Below the pieces are notes generated by a model, which saw nothing but the letters and a program-made list of their open reading frames with translations, made no database searches and was not told the origin of the DNA. A program made the translations under genes and the position numbers. Positions 32,460 through 40,935 of a stretch of 48,061 nt of DNA are shown piece by piece. Source of the stretch: Candidatus Shapirobacteria bacterium (GTDB lineage: Bacteria > Patescibacteriota > Microgenomatia > 0-14-0-10-38-17); the NCBI GenBank assembly GCA_018052565.1, contig JAGPNC010000006.1:1-48061 (forward strand), given 5' to 3'. The number at the start of each line of letters is the position of its first letter. Within the stretch, counting starts at the first letter, position 1.

Positions 32460-33638
32460 ATGAAACAGCCTCAGCCTCTTTTATCAATCATCATCGTCTC
32501 TTACAACACCCGCGAGCTTTTGGAGCAATGCCTTAACTCGGTTATCAACTCCCTCTCCCATCATTCTGACCCCATACCGAAACGGTACGGGGCTGACGAA
32601 AGTCAGGATCTGCCTTCTGCCTTAACGCAGATCCCGGATCCTGCCTCGCCGGCAGGCGGGCAAGTCCGGAATGACGGTCTCCAGCCTCATCATTCTAACC
32701 CCTCTTCTTCTCATCATGGCTCCTTTTCCCTTCATCCCGACTCTCTCTCTTGTCATCCTGAATCCTCTTCCCGTCATCCTGACGAAAGTCAGGATCTGCC
32801 TTCTGCTGAAATTATTGTCGTTGATAATCATTCCCAGGATGATTCCGTGGAAATGCTTAAAAATTTAAAATTAAAACTTGAAAATTCAAAAAAAACTGAA
32901 AATTTAAAATTGAAAATTATTGTTAACAACGATAATTTAGGCTTTGCCAAAGCCAATAACATCGGCATTAAAAAGAGTAGGGGAGAATACCTGCTTTTTT
33001 TAAACTCTGACACGATCGTCCCGCCAAAAACAATCTCCTTTATGCTTGATTTTATGAAAAAAAACCCTAAGATAGGAGTAGCTACTTGTCGGGTAGAGCT
33101 TACCGATGGTAAATTGGATGAGGCTTGCACCCGCGGTTTCCCCACCCCGTGGAATGCTTTTTGCCATTTTTCAGGTCTGGAAAAGCTTTTGCCCCATTCG
33201 CGCCTTTTTGCCGGTTATTATCTCGGCCATCTTGATCTTAACACCACCCACGAAATTGACAGTTGTGTCGGCGCTTTTATGCTCGTTCCCCGCCATGTTG
33301 GGGAAAAAATCGGTTGGTGGGATGAAGATTATTTCTGGTACGGCGAAGATATCGATTTCTGCTATCGGGTAAAAAAAGCCGGCTTCAAAGTCATGTTCGT
33401 ACCAGAAGTGAAAATTATTCATTATAAGGGCGCTTCTTCGGGAATTAAAAAAACTAAAAGTAAGGCTGACCTTAAAACACGGGAAAAAGCCATGCTCGCC
33501 TCAACTCAGGCAATGCGTATTTTTTACCAAAAGCATTACCGCGGAAAATACCCTAAACTAATCGAGAAAACCGTCTTTTGGGGAATTAACATGATTGAGA
33601 AGGCAAGGGTAAGAAAGATAAAAAGACAAAAGGGGTAA
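32460..33638 (+). CDS. Family 2 glycosyltransferase with an 82-residue repeat insertion
   Basis: 392 residues. LSIIIVSYNTRELLEQCL, EIIVVDNHSQDDS, LFLNSDTIV (DXD-type), SCVGAFMLVPRHVGEKIG and WYGEDIDFCYRVKKAG are the expected GT2 parts. Residues 34-115 are the insertion, containing DPIPKRYGADESQDLPSA, PDPASPAGGQVRNDG and SCHPESSSRHPDESQDLPS. The Lys-rich addition after VEML is identical to that of the gene at 27010. The DNA is near-identical to that gene up to GFAKANN; downstream the sequences diverge, so acceptor specificity probably differs. Basic C-terminus (RKIKRQKG). Confidence 0.88.
   Translation: MKQPQPLLSIIIVSYNTRELLEQCLNSVINSLSHHSDPIPKRYGADESQDLPSALTQIPDPASPAGGQVRNDGLQPHHSNPSSSHHGSFSLHPDSLSCHPESSSRHPDESQDLPSAEIIVVDNHSQDDSVEMLKNLKLKLENSKKTENLKLKIIVNNDNLGFAKANNIGIKKSRGEYLLFLNSDTIVPPKTISFMLDFMKKNPKIGVATCRVELTDGKLDEACTRGFPTPWNAFCHFSGLEKLLPHSRLFAGYYLGHLDLNTTHEIDSCVGAFMLVPRHVGEKIGWWDEDYFWYGEDIDFCYRVKKAGFKVMFVPEVKIIHYKGASSGIKKTKSKADLKTREKAMLASTQAMRIFYQKHYRGKYPKLIEKTVFWGINMIEKARVRKIKRQKG
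32559..32804 (+). repeat. In-frame palindromic repeat cluster inside GT2 gene (copy C, 246 bp)
   Basis: Contains the CCCCATACCGAAACGGTACG hairpin, CTGACGAAAGTCAGGATC, CCTGCCTCGCCGGCAGG and the CATCCTGAATCC/CATCCTGAC units. It is copy A without one 42-bp tandem unit. Frame kept (82 codons). Confidence 0.85.
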
Positions 33639-33656
33639 AAAACGTAAAAACAATGG

Positions 33657-33803
33657 AAATTCAAAATTCAAAAGTCAAAAGTCAAAATTTCAAGTAAAAA
33701 GTTAAAAGTTTCGTCGCTCCACTTTTGAATTTTAACTTGTACTTTTGACTTTTGAATTTTAACTTTCTTATACATAATACTTAATACATGATACATAATA
33801 CTA
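33657..33803. repeat. AT-rich hairpin repeat followed by ACTTAATAC words
   Basis: TTCAAAATTCAAAAGTCAAA and TTTCAAGTAAAAAGTTAAAA, centre TTTCGTCGCTCCACTTTT, right arm GAATTTTAACTTGTACTTTT and TTTTGAATTTTAAC, then TATACATAATACTTAATACA and TGATACATAATAC. The GT4 start codon at 33788 lies within the last word. Confidence 0.75.
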
Positions 33804-34975
33804 GTTCTTCCTTCCGTCTTGGCTTTGACGCCCGCATGTGGGGGCCAAAACATACCGGCATCGGTCGTTACGTGGAAAATTTAGTTGATCAGCTTATCAT
33901 TCTTAAAAATCAAGGTAAACTTAAGGCCGAAATTATTCTCTTTGTGCGAAAGGGGGATTTAAAAGTAATGAGAAAAAAATATGGCAACCAGGTTTTTTAC
34001 AAATTAGCTGACTTCTCTCATTACAGCCTCAAAGAACAGCTTTTTTTGCCTAAAGTTCTCAGGGAAACTAACTGCGATTTAGTTCATTTTCCCCACTTTA
34101 ATGTGCCCCTTTTCTATCAGGAGCCTTTTGTCGCCACTATCCACGACTTAACTAAACACTCTTTTGGCGGCCAAAAGGCCACCACTCGTTTTCTCCCTTT
34201 TTATTATTTAAAGTATTTAGGCTACAAAATTATTATCCGTCAGACCGTTAAAAAAGCCGCTATTATTTTTACCCCCAGCAATTTTGTTAAAAATCAGCTT
34301 GTCAGCCAGTATAAAATCGACCCCAAAAAAATCATCGTCACTTATGAAGGGGTAGGGGAAAAATTTACTTTTTCCCGAAAAGCTAATAAAGCTAGCCAAC
34401 GAGAAGTCCTTACTTTATACCGGCTTACCAAACCCTACCTTCTTTATGTGGGCAATCTTTACCCCCACAAAAACATCCCTCTTCTTATCGAAGCCGTTAA
34501 GCGGGCCCGCCAAAAAATTCCCTCCTTGAGCCTGGTTATCGTTTGCGGCCGTAATGTTTTTTGGCAACGCCTTAAGCAGGAGATTAAAGCTTCACAAAGC
34601 GAATCTTTTGTCCGCCTCACCGGCTTTGTCCCCGATGAAGATTTAAAAATTTTATATCAGGAAGCAACCGCCTTTGTTTTCCCCTCTCTTTCCGAGGGCT
34701 TTGGCCTGCCGGGATTGGAAGCCGCCAGTCTTGGCTGTCCCGTGGTTTGCGCCAATACCACCGCCCTGCCAGAAATTTACGGCTCAGCCGCCTTATATTT
34801 TAACCCCCATAATCCTCAAGATATGGCCGAAAAAATTATCATGATTTGCGAAGACGAGAAATTAAGAAAAAATCTGATTGAAAAAGGCTATCAACAAGTA
34901 AAAAAGTATTCTTGGGAAAAAATGGCCGAACAAACGATCGCGGGATACGGAAAGGCGATGATAAGAAACAAATAG
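33788..34975 (+). CDS. Family 4 glycosyltransferase
   Basis: 395 residues. LGFDARMWGPKHTGIGRYVE (residues 11-30) is the classical N-terminal motif of mannosyltransferase-like GT4 enzymes. VATIHDLTKHSFG, TPSNFVKNQLV, YVGNLYPHKNIPLL, LTGFVPDEDLK and SLSEGFGLPGLEAASLGCP (EX7E) follow, ending with SWEKMAEQTIAGY. The ATG at 33788 is inside an ACTTAATAC repeat and gives ten leading residues (MIHNTSSSFR) before the conserved strand; no better start is in frame, so the repeat seems to have supplied it. Donor and acceptor unknown; GDP-mannose is plausible. Confidence 0.88.
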   Translation: MIHNTSSSFRLGFDARMWGPKHTGIGRYVENLVDQLIILKNQGKLKAEIILFVRKGDLKVMRKKYGNQVFYKLADFSHYSLKEQLFLPKVLRETNCDLVHFPHFNVPLFYQEPFVATIHDLTKHSFGGQKATTRFLPFYYLKYLGYKIIIRQTVKKAAIIFTPSNFVKNQLVSQYKIDPKKIIVTYEGVGEKFTFSRKANKASQREVLTLYRLTKPYLLYVGNLYPHKNIPLLIEAVKRARQKIPSLSLVIVCGRNVFWQRLKQEIKASQSESFVRLTGFVPDEDLKILYQEATAFVFPSLSEGFGLPGLEAASLGCPVVCANTTALPEIYGSAALYFNPHNPQDMAEKIIMICEDEKLRKNLIEKGYQQVKKYSWEKMAEQTIAGYGKAMIRNK

Positions 34976-35040
34976 GTTTGGAATTAGAAAAACGCTAAAC
35001 AAGAGGTTATCCAAAGCCCGGCCTAGAATCAGCTTCAATT

Positions 35041-35228
35041 ATTTAAAGTCAAAATTTAAAAGTTAAAAGTTAAAATTACAAGTTAAAATTTAAAATGTAG
35101 AAATAAATAGCTAGCAGCAAAAAAAACGATTGTGTCTTTAACCACATCCAAAAAGTACAAATTATAAATTCTAACTTTTAACTTTTGACTTGAACTTTTG
35201 CATTTTGACTTTTGACTTTTGAATTTTT
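35041..35228. repeat. AT-rich hairpin repeat with a long centre
   Basis: Left arm AAAGTCAAAATTTAAAAGTT with AAAATTACAAGTTAAAATTT, right arm TTCTAACTTTTAACTTTTGA with TGAACTTTTGCATTTTGAC. The centre (about 35100-35160) has an unrelated stretch AGCTAGCAGCAAAAAAAACG. The whole spacer 34976-35267 holds no gene. Confidence 0.75.
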
Positions 35229-35267
35229 TAAGCAATTTAGCCATTCAGCAATTTAACAATTGAGATT

Positions 35268-36410
35268 ATGAAAGTTGCTTTTGTTTACGACTGGCTCGAC
35301 TCTTGGGGCGGAGCCGAGCGCCTTCTTCTTGCCCTTAAGCAAATCTTCCCCAAAGCGCCTCTTTATACCTCAATTTACAACCCGGAAAAAGCATCATGGG
35401 CGAAAGATTTTCATGTCTGCCCCTCATTTTTGCAAAAAATGCCGGGGGCGCTAAAATTCAGAAAAGCCTATTTGCCTCTTCTGCCTTTGGCCTTTGAAAG
35501 CTTTAATTTTGATCAATATGATTTGGTTATTTCTGTCTCTAGTTTTGCTGCTAAGGGAATTATTACTAAGCCTGCTACCTGCCATATTAATTACCTTCTT
35601 ACCCCCACCCGTTTTTTATATCATCAGTATCCTCTTTATTTTTCCTCTCCCTTAAAAAGGGCGTTTTCTAAACCTTTAGTTAGCTATCTTAAACGCTGGG
35701 ACAAAATAGCGGCTTTCCGCCCCGATCAAATCATTGCCATTTCCCAAACCGTCGCCAAAAGAACGGAAAAATATTACCAGCGAAAAGTGGAAAAAGTTAT
35801 TTACCCCCCCGTAAACACCAAAAAATTCTTTCCCGCTAAAGAAAAAAAAGGACAAAAAGAAAAATACTTTCTTCTTGTTTCCCGCCTTGAACCTTATAAA
35901 AAAGTCGATTTGGCCATCGAAGCTTTTAATTCTTTAGGCTGGAAGCTTAAGATCGTTGGCAACGGGAGCGAAGAAAAGAAATTAAAAAAAATAAGCCGGA
36001 AAAATATTGAGTTTTTAGGCAAAGTTAGCGACCAAAAACTTGTCTCTTTTTACCAAAACTGCCGGGCAGTTATTTTCCCCCAAGAAGAAGACTTTGGTCT
36101 CGTTCCCCTTGAGGCGCAAGCTTGCGGCCGACCGGTTATCGCTTATCGCGGCGGAGGGGCAACAGAGACAATTATTGATGGTAAAACCGGCCTTTTTTTC
36201 TTCCCCCAAAAAGCCGGGGCCCTGAAAAATACCCTTTTAAAATTTGACCCCCTTCGTTATAATAAAAGCACCTGTCGGGAAAATGCGCTAAAATATGGCC
36301 AAGAGAAATTTGAAAGAGAGTGGAAAGAAGTGATAAAAAAGAAAAAAGTACCTTTTGGGTGGTTAGACGGCGTAGAAAAGTCAAAAGTCAAAAGTCAAAA
36401 TGCAAAATGA
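35268..36410 (+). CDS. Family 4 glycosyltransferase (WbaZ-like)
   Basis: 380 residues. VAFVYDWLDSWGGAERLLLA at the start, SVSSFAAKGIITKP, CHINYLLTPTRFLY, IIAISQTVAKRTEKYY, VIYPPVNTKKF, LVSRLEPYKKVDLAIEAF and FPQEEDFGLVPLEAQACGRP (EX7E) identify a mannosyltransferase-type GT4 of the WbaZ/WcaC group. The last ten residues (KSKVKSQNAK) are read from the AT-rich repeat that begins at 36376, an extension beyond the usual family end. It is followed by the GDP-mannose-forming enzyme, which makes mannose a reasonable donor. Start ATG 35268 agrees with the family. Confidence 0.88.
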   Translation: MKVAFVYDWLDSWGGAERLLLALKQIFPKAPLYTSIYNPEKASWAKDFHVCPSFLQKMPGALKFRKAYLPLLPLAFESFNFDQYDLVISVSSFAAKGIITKPATCHINYLLTPTRFLYHQYPLYFSSPLKRAFSKPLVSYLKRWDKIAAFRPDQIIAISQTVAKRTEKYYQRKVEKVIYPPVNTKKFFPAKEKKGQKEKYFLLVSRLEPYKKVDLAIEAFNSLGWKLKIVGNGSEEKKLKKISRKNIEFLGKVSDQKLVSFYQNCRAVIFPQEEDFGLVPLEAQACGRPVIAYRGGGATETIIDGKTGLFFFPQKAGALKNTLLKFDPLRYNKSTCRENALKYGQEKFEREWKEVIKKKKVPFGWLDGVEKSKVKSQNAK

Positions 36411-36529
36411 CAATTAAAAATTCAAAATTTTTAATTTTTCCGCCAGCCACGCCTTGGGCGGTAACTTTTTACTTTTAATTTGTACTTTTAACTTGTACTT
36501 TTAACTTTTAACTTTTGACTTTTAACTTT
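36376..36529. repeat. AT-rich hairpin repeat with nested CCGCC hairpin
   Basis: Left arm AAAAGTCAAAAGTCAAAAGT overlaps the end of the GT4 gene; a GC-rich unit CCGCCAGCCACGCCTTGGGC (36440-36459, continuing GGT) is nested; right arm TTTTAACTTGTACTTTTAAC with ACTTTTGACTTTTAAC. Confidence 0.8.
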
Positions 36530-36539
36530 ATTTATTCCC

Positions 36540-37616
36540 GTGTCTTCGTATATTTTAATCATCTGCGGCGGGGGAGGAACCAGACTCTGGCCGTTGTCGC
36601 GCCGAAAAAGCCCCAAACAATTTTTGCCCCTTTTTGGTAAAAAAAATCTCCTCGCCCAAACAGTCGAACGGGCTCAAAAAGTCGTCTCCCCATCACGAAT
36701 TTTCTTTGTTGCCGGCCAGGAATATGCCGGCGACATCCTTAAAAGCGCTCCCCAAGTGCCGCCACAAAATCTTATTATTGAGCCCGATAAAAAACACACC
36801 GCCGCCGCCATTATCTTAGGCAACGCTAAAATTGCCCAAAAAGATCCCCAAGCGATAATTACCAACCTCTGGTCAGACCAATTGGTGGAAAATAACCAGA
36901 ATTTTGAAAAAGATGTTAAAAAGGCTATGGATGCCTCAGGGCAAAAAAAGGCGCTGGTGGCGATCGGCATTAAGCCGACTTTTCCCCATACCGGCTTTGG
37001 TTATATTGAAACCGGCCGGAAAGTTGCCCCTCAACTTTTCGAGGTAAAACAATTCCAAGAAAAACCCGATAGGAGAAGGGCAATTAAATTTTTAGAGGCA
37101 GGCAATTTTTATTGGAATTTAGGCACCTATACCTGGCCGGCGACGGTATTTTTTGACGAACTTAAAAAAACTCACCCTCCTCTTTTTGCTTCTTTTAAAA
37201 AGATTCAAAAAGCCTCAGGCAAAGAAAACGAATGGGAAAAAATTAAAAAAATTTATGAGGAAATTACCCCTATTTCTATCGATGAAGCAGTGGCTGAAAA
37301 AACAAAGAACATGCTTATGTTGGCGGCTACTTTTGACTGGTATGATGTTGGCGACTGGCAGGCAGTTTGGGAAAAGAGCCCTAAGGACAAAGATGGCAAC
37401 GCCGTTTTACCGGCTAAGGGGGGAAAGGTCGTTCTTTGGAAAGTCAAAAACAGTCTCTTTTTCTCAAAAGAAAAGCTAATCGCCGCGGCCGGCGTAGAGG
37501 ATTTAATCGTGGTGGAAACCAAAGATGTTATTCTTGTCTGCCACAAAGAAAAAAGTCAGGAAGTCAAGGATCTCTTAGAAGAAGTTAAAAAACAGGACCC
37601 TCGTTATGCCGAATAA
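36540..37616 (+). CDS. manC: Mannose-1-phosphate guanylyltransferase
   Basis: Forms GDP-mannose from mannose-1-P and GTP. GGGGTRLWPLSRRKSPKQFL (residues 10-29) is the nucleotide-binding and catalytic start; IEPDKKHTAAAI, SDQLVENN, IKPTFPHTGFGYIETG, FQEKPD and NFYWNLGTYTW follow in the usual order, then a short beta-helix-like end. 358 residues means the C-terminal isomerase domain of bifunctional ManC/AlgA is absent, as in the guanylyltransferase-only type. Start is GTG at 36540; the family N-terminus is right there. Its 3' end overlaps the sugar-phosphate transferase gene by 11 bases. No phosphomannomutase is seen in the window. Confidence 0.9.
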   Translation: MSSYILIICGGGGTRLWPLSRRKSPKQFLPLFGKKNLLAQTVERAQKVVSPSRIFFVAGQEYAGDILKSAPQVPPQNLIIEPDKKHTAAAIILGNAKIAQKDPQAIITNLWSDQLVENNQNFEKDVKKAMDASGQKKALVAIGIKPTFPHTGFGYIETGRKVAPQLFEVKQFQEKPDRRRAIKFLEAGNFYWNLGTYTWPATVFFDELKKTHPPLFASFKKIQKASGKENEWEKIKKIYEEITPISIDEAVAEKTKNMLMLAATFDWYDVGDWQAVWEKSPKDKDGNAVLPAKGGKVVLWKVKNSLFFSKEKLIAAAGVEDLIVVETKDVILVCHKEKSQEVKDLLEEVKKQDPRYAE

Positions 37617-38277
37617 AAGCCGAAAACCAAAAGACCAATTTTACTTTTCCGTTAAAAGAGGGCTTGATATATTTTTAGCCGCTATCATCTTAGTTCTTAC
37701 CCTCCCCATTTGGATTATAACCGCAATTGCCATTAAAATTGAATCCCCTGAAGGTCCTGTTTTTGCGGACGTACCTCCTCGCGTCGGCCAAAACGGACAA
37801 GGCTTCAAAATTTATAAATTTCGCTCGATGATCCCTAATGCTCACCAGTTGTTACGTACCGATCCGCACTTTAAAAAGCTATACGAGGAATATAAAAACA
37901 ATAACTATAAGCTAAATTACGACCCCCGGGTGACAAGAGTGGGCAATTTTATCCGCAAATATTCTATTGACGAATTGCCACAATTAATCAATGTTTTAAA
38001 AGGAGAAATGAGCCTGGTCGGGCCACGGCCTTATTATGCTGACGAATTAAAAGAACAAACTAAAAAATACCCTCACACCAAAAATTTGATTAAAAAAGCT
38101 CTTGAGGTAAAGCCCGGCATTACCGGTCTTTGGCAAGTTTCCGGTCGTTCGGAGATAGATTTTGAGGAGAGAATTACCTTAGATGCCCGTTACTCAGAAC
38201 GCCGCAATCTTTTGGATGATGTGGTAATATTATTAAAGTCGCCCTGGGCGGTCTTAAGCGGCAAAGGAGCAAGATGA
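37606..38277 (+). CDS. Undecaprenyl-phosphate sugar-1-phosphate transferase (initiating enzyme, PF02397)
   Basis: 223 residues. One membrane segment (about residues 19-43) with [20 protein letters not shown], then [64 protein letters not shown], and [20 protein letters not shown]. These are the monotopic phosphoglycosyltransferase motifs, with the catalytic Asp-Glu in SIDELPQL. The N-terminal helices and CoA-binding domain of WbaP are missing, as in the short PglC form. It would place the first sugar-1-P on undecaprenyl phosphate and start the glycan. In the class the motif reads PPRVG in place of the usual RVG; sugar specificity unknown. Confidence 0.9.
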   Translation: MPNKSRKPKDQFYFSVKRGLDIFLAAIILVLTLPIWIITAIAIKIESPEGPVFADVPPRVGQNGQGFKIYKFRSMIPNAHQLLRTDPHFKKLYEEYKNNNYKLNYDPRVTRVGNFIRKYSIDELPQLINVLKGEMSLVGPRPYYADELKEQTKKYPHTKNLIKKALEVKPGITGLWQVSGRSEIDFEERITLDARYSERRNLLDDVVILLKSPWAVLSGKGAR

Positions 38278-40208
38278 AAGAAAAAAACACCGAAATCCCC
38301 AACTTAGAAGAAATAAGGACGGAGAAAAAACAAATTTTCTTCCAGAAAAAGAAGAAAGTTATCTTAGGGATAGCCATTTTTCTCCTCATCTTTTTGGGGC
38401 TGGCTTACTATTTTGCCATTGGACCGGTTTTAGCCTTAAAGAAAGAGGCCGCTGCCGGACAAGTCTTGGTCAGTCAGATAAAACAAGGATGGGGAGAAAA
38501 AAACCTGGCTTTCATCCGCGAAAAAATTCCCGAAGCCCAAAATTCGGTTTACCAAGTGCAAAAGAAAACAAAACGCTTGGGTTGGGTAAAAATCATTCCT
38601 CACTATGGCGATTACTACCGAAACGCCCAATTCGCCCTTCTTTCGGCCTCCCCCTTGCTTGAAGCGGCTAATTTAGCCCTAGAAGCAATTTATCCCTATG
38701 CCGACATTCTCGGTTTTGAAACCGCCCCGGAGGCAAGTTCGGCCGGAGAAACCACCCAAGACCGAATTGATTTTTTGCTTCAAAGCAGCCATGATCTGGC
38801 CGGAAGAATTGAAGCGATCAATGAACAGCTAAAGTTGGCCGATGAACAAATCGGGCAGATTGATCCCAGCGTTCTACCAGAAGAGTTTCGAGGCTTAAAA
38901 ATTCAGGAAGAGGCAATAAAATTTAAAGAAATTTTTGAGGAAATTATTCCCTTAACCGGCGGCTTAAGGCCGGTATTGGAAAATCTTCCTTATTTTTTAG
39001 GCAAGACAAAAAAAATGACTTATCTTGTTCTTTTCCAAAACGATGCCGAATTGCGACCCAGCGGCGGCTTTCTTACTGCTTACGCCATTTTAGAAGCAGA
39101 AGATGGCAAATTTACTCCTGTTTCTTCCCATGACATCTATGATTTAGACGGTCGTTTCAATAAAAGAATCGAGGCTCCCCGCCCCATTAGGGATTACCTT
39201 CCTAATGTCTACTATTGGAACCTGCGTGACATGAATCTTTCTCCCGACTTTAAAGTTTCCATGGAAACTTTTTATCCATACTATCAGCAGGTACCGGGGG
39301 AGAAAGGGGCGGATGGCATCTTTGCCGTTGATACCCAATTTCTGACGGCTCTTCTTGAGGTTATTGGCGAGGTGAGCGTACCCGGGTGGGGTGAATTTTC
39401 CGCCGCCCCCGACAATCGTTGCCATGGCTGTCCCCAAGTCGTTTATGAACTTGAAAGAATGGCCGACAAACCGGTAGGAACAATTAAAACGGAAAGAAAA
39501 GCCGTGTTAGGCCCCTTAATGCATACCATCCTTCTTCATGTAATGGGGGCGCCTGCCGATAAAATCCCCGGTCTTTTTGAAGCGCTTATTTCCGGCGTTG
39601 AGGGAAAACACCTTTTATTTTATTTTCCCGATCCGGAGAAACAAGCGGCCATCGAAGCCCTTAATTTAGGAGGAAGGGTCAGAGAAACAGATGACGACTA
39701 TTTCTTTTTGGTAGACACCAATTTTGCCGGCGCCAAATCGAACATGTTTATTGAACAAACCGTAGAAGATAAAGTAAGCCTTACCGATGATGGCCGGATT
39801 AAACACGAAGTGGTTATTAAGTATCAAAATCCGGCGCCGGCCTCTGATTGCAATTTGGAAAGTGGCGGTCTTTGCTTAAACGGTCTTTACCGTAATTGGT
39901 TTCGACTTTATGTACCCAAAGGAAGCACTCTTTTGGAAATGAAGGGTTCAGAAGTAGAGCCTCTCGTTTACGAAGAGCTGGGAAAAACTGTCTTTGAGGG
40001 CTTTTTTGGCGAGAAGTTCCCTCTTTACCCCAACGGCGGCACCAGTCTTGTCAGTATTACCTACGAAACACCCCTGGAGCTAAAAAATCAACCCTACCAA
40101 TTATTAATCCAGAAACAGGCGGGAGCAAAAGATTATTCCTATAAAGTTTCTTTTAAAGAAGAAACACAAGAATTTTCTCTTAAGGCTGACAAGACTTTGC
40201 GTTGGTAA
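38274..40208 (+). CDS. DUF4012 family membrane-anchored protein
   Basis: 644 residues: a charged N-terminus of about 25 residues, one helix (about 27-50), then a large outside region. The DUF4012 signature is clear: YLVLFQNDAELRPSGGFLTA with YAILEAEDGKF, SSHDIYDLDGRF and RDMNLSPDFKVSMETF. The family is widespread next to polysaccharide genes in CPR and actinobacteria; its role is not established, though it resembles LytR-type cell-surface proteins in context. Its start overlaps the previous stop (ATGA), so it is cotranscribed with the initiating transferase. Helical N-terminal outside segment (about residues 50-220), beta-rich after. Confidence 0.85.
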   Translation: MKEKNTEIPNLEEIRTEKKQIFFQKKKKVILGIAIFLLIFLGLAYYFAIGPVLALKKEAAAGQVLVSQIKQGWGEKNLAFIREKIPEAQNSVYQVQKKTKRLGWVKIIPHYGDYYRNAQFALLSASPLLEAANLALEAIYPYADILGFETAPEASSAGETTQDRIDFLLQSSHDLAGRIEAINEQLKLADEQIGQIDPSVLPEEFRGLKIQEEAIKFKEIFEEIIPLTGGLRPVLENLPYFLGKTKKMTYLVLFQNDAELRPSGGFLTAYAILEAEDGKFTPVSSHDIYDLDGRFNKRIEAPRPIRDYLPNVYYWNLRDMNLSPDFKVSMETFYPYYQQVPGEKGADGIFAVDTQFLTALLEVIGEVSVPGWGEFSAAPDNRCHGCPQVVYELERMADKPVGTIKTERKAVLGPLMHTILLHVMGAPADKIPGLFEALISGVEGKHLLFYFPDPEKQAAIEALNLGGRVRETDDDYFFLVDTNFAGAKSNMFIEQTVEDKVSLTDDGRIKHEVVIKYQNPAPASDCNLESGGLCLNGLYRNWFRLYVPKGSTLLEMKGSEVEPLVYEELGKTVFEGFFGEKFPLYPNGGTSLVSITYETPLELKNQPYQLLIQKQAGAKDYSYKVSFKEETQEFSLKADKTLRW

Positions 40209-40214
40209 AATAAA

Positions 40215-40763
40215 ATGAGCGGGCGGTTTTATTCCCTGGAGGGCATTGTGATCAATCGCCGCAACTTTGGCGAAGCCGATCGACTGATAACTATCTTTCC
40301 AAGAAAAGAAGGAAAGATTATTCTTTTGGCACCGGGAGTAAGAAAAATCACTTCTCGCCGGGGGCCAAAAATAGAATTTTTTAATCTTGTCAGAATAGAA
40401 ACAAGCCGGGGGAAAAATTGGGATATTTTAACCGAGGCCGAAAGTAAAGAAACTTTTCCTCTCCTTAAAAAGGATTTAAAAAAAATTAATGCTGCTTATC
40501 AACTTTGTGAACTAACGGACCGTTTTATCCCGGAAAGAGAAGAAAACGAAGCGGTTTTTGATCTCCTCTTGGAAAATTTAAATCGTCTTAATCAAAAAAT
40601 ATCTTTTTTAAACTTTGATAACCTGCTTTTTCAATTCAAAGTGCGTCTTTTAATTGCCACTGGCTTTTGGCCAAAAGATGCTAAAATAACGCCAGAGGCA
40701 ATTGACCGTTATATAGAAAAAATTATTCAGGGAAAGATTAAAAGCGCGAAGATAAAAATATAA
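40215..40763 (+). CDS. recO: DNA repair protein RecO, short form
   Basis: 182 residues. The OB-fold N-terminus (SLEGIVINRRNFGEADRLIT, IILLAPGVRKITSRRG) and the helical block starting AAYQLCELTDRFIPEREENE match RecO. E. coli RecO has about 240 residues; the C-terminal part, including any zinc-binding Cys, is absent here, as in many reduced genomes. RecO loads RecA onto SSB-coated DNA with RecR. It begins 7 bases after the DUF4012 stop (ATAAAATGAGC), so it may share that transcript although unrelated in function. Start ATG 40215 fits the family. Confidence 0.85.
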   Translation: MSGRFYSLEGIVINRRNFGEADRLITIFPRKEGKIILLAPGVRKITSRRGPKIEFFNLVRIETSRGKNWDILTEAESKETFPLLKKDLKKINAAYQLCELTDRFIPEREENEAVFDLLLENLNRLNQKISFLNFDNLLFQFKVRLLIATGFWPKDAKITPEAIDRYIEKIIQGKIKSAKIKI

Positions 40764-40830
40764 TCCTTGGCAGCAATTATATTGAGGCTGTCATTATCAT
40801 TATAATGAAAACAGAGTTTAATTTAGTCAT

Positions 40831-40934
40831 TAAAAGTCAAAAGTTAAAATTGCAAGTAAAAATTCAAAAGTAAAGCAAAAAAACTTTTAACTTTTAACTT
40901 GAAATTTTGAATTTTGACCTTTGAATTTTGAATT
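40831..40934. repeat. AT-rich hairpin repeat before glyQS
   Basis: AAAAGTCAAAAGTTAAAATT and TTCAAAAGTAAAGCAAAAAA on the left, CTTTTAACTTTTAACTTGAA and TTTTGACCTTTGAATTTTG on the right, ending two bases before the glyQS start codon. Here the repeat family is found outside the sugar genes. Confidence 0.8.
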
Positions 40935-40935
40935 T

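Noticed and set aside
32622-32831. Minus-strand ORF with the same RMTGRGF pattern
   Set aside because: Again the antisense of the insertion in the GT2 gene at 32460.
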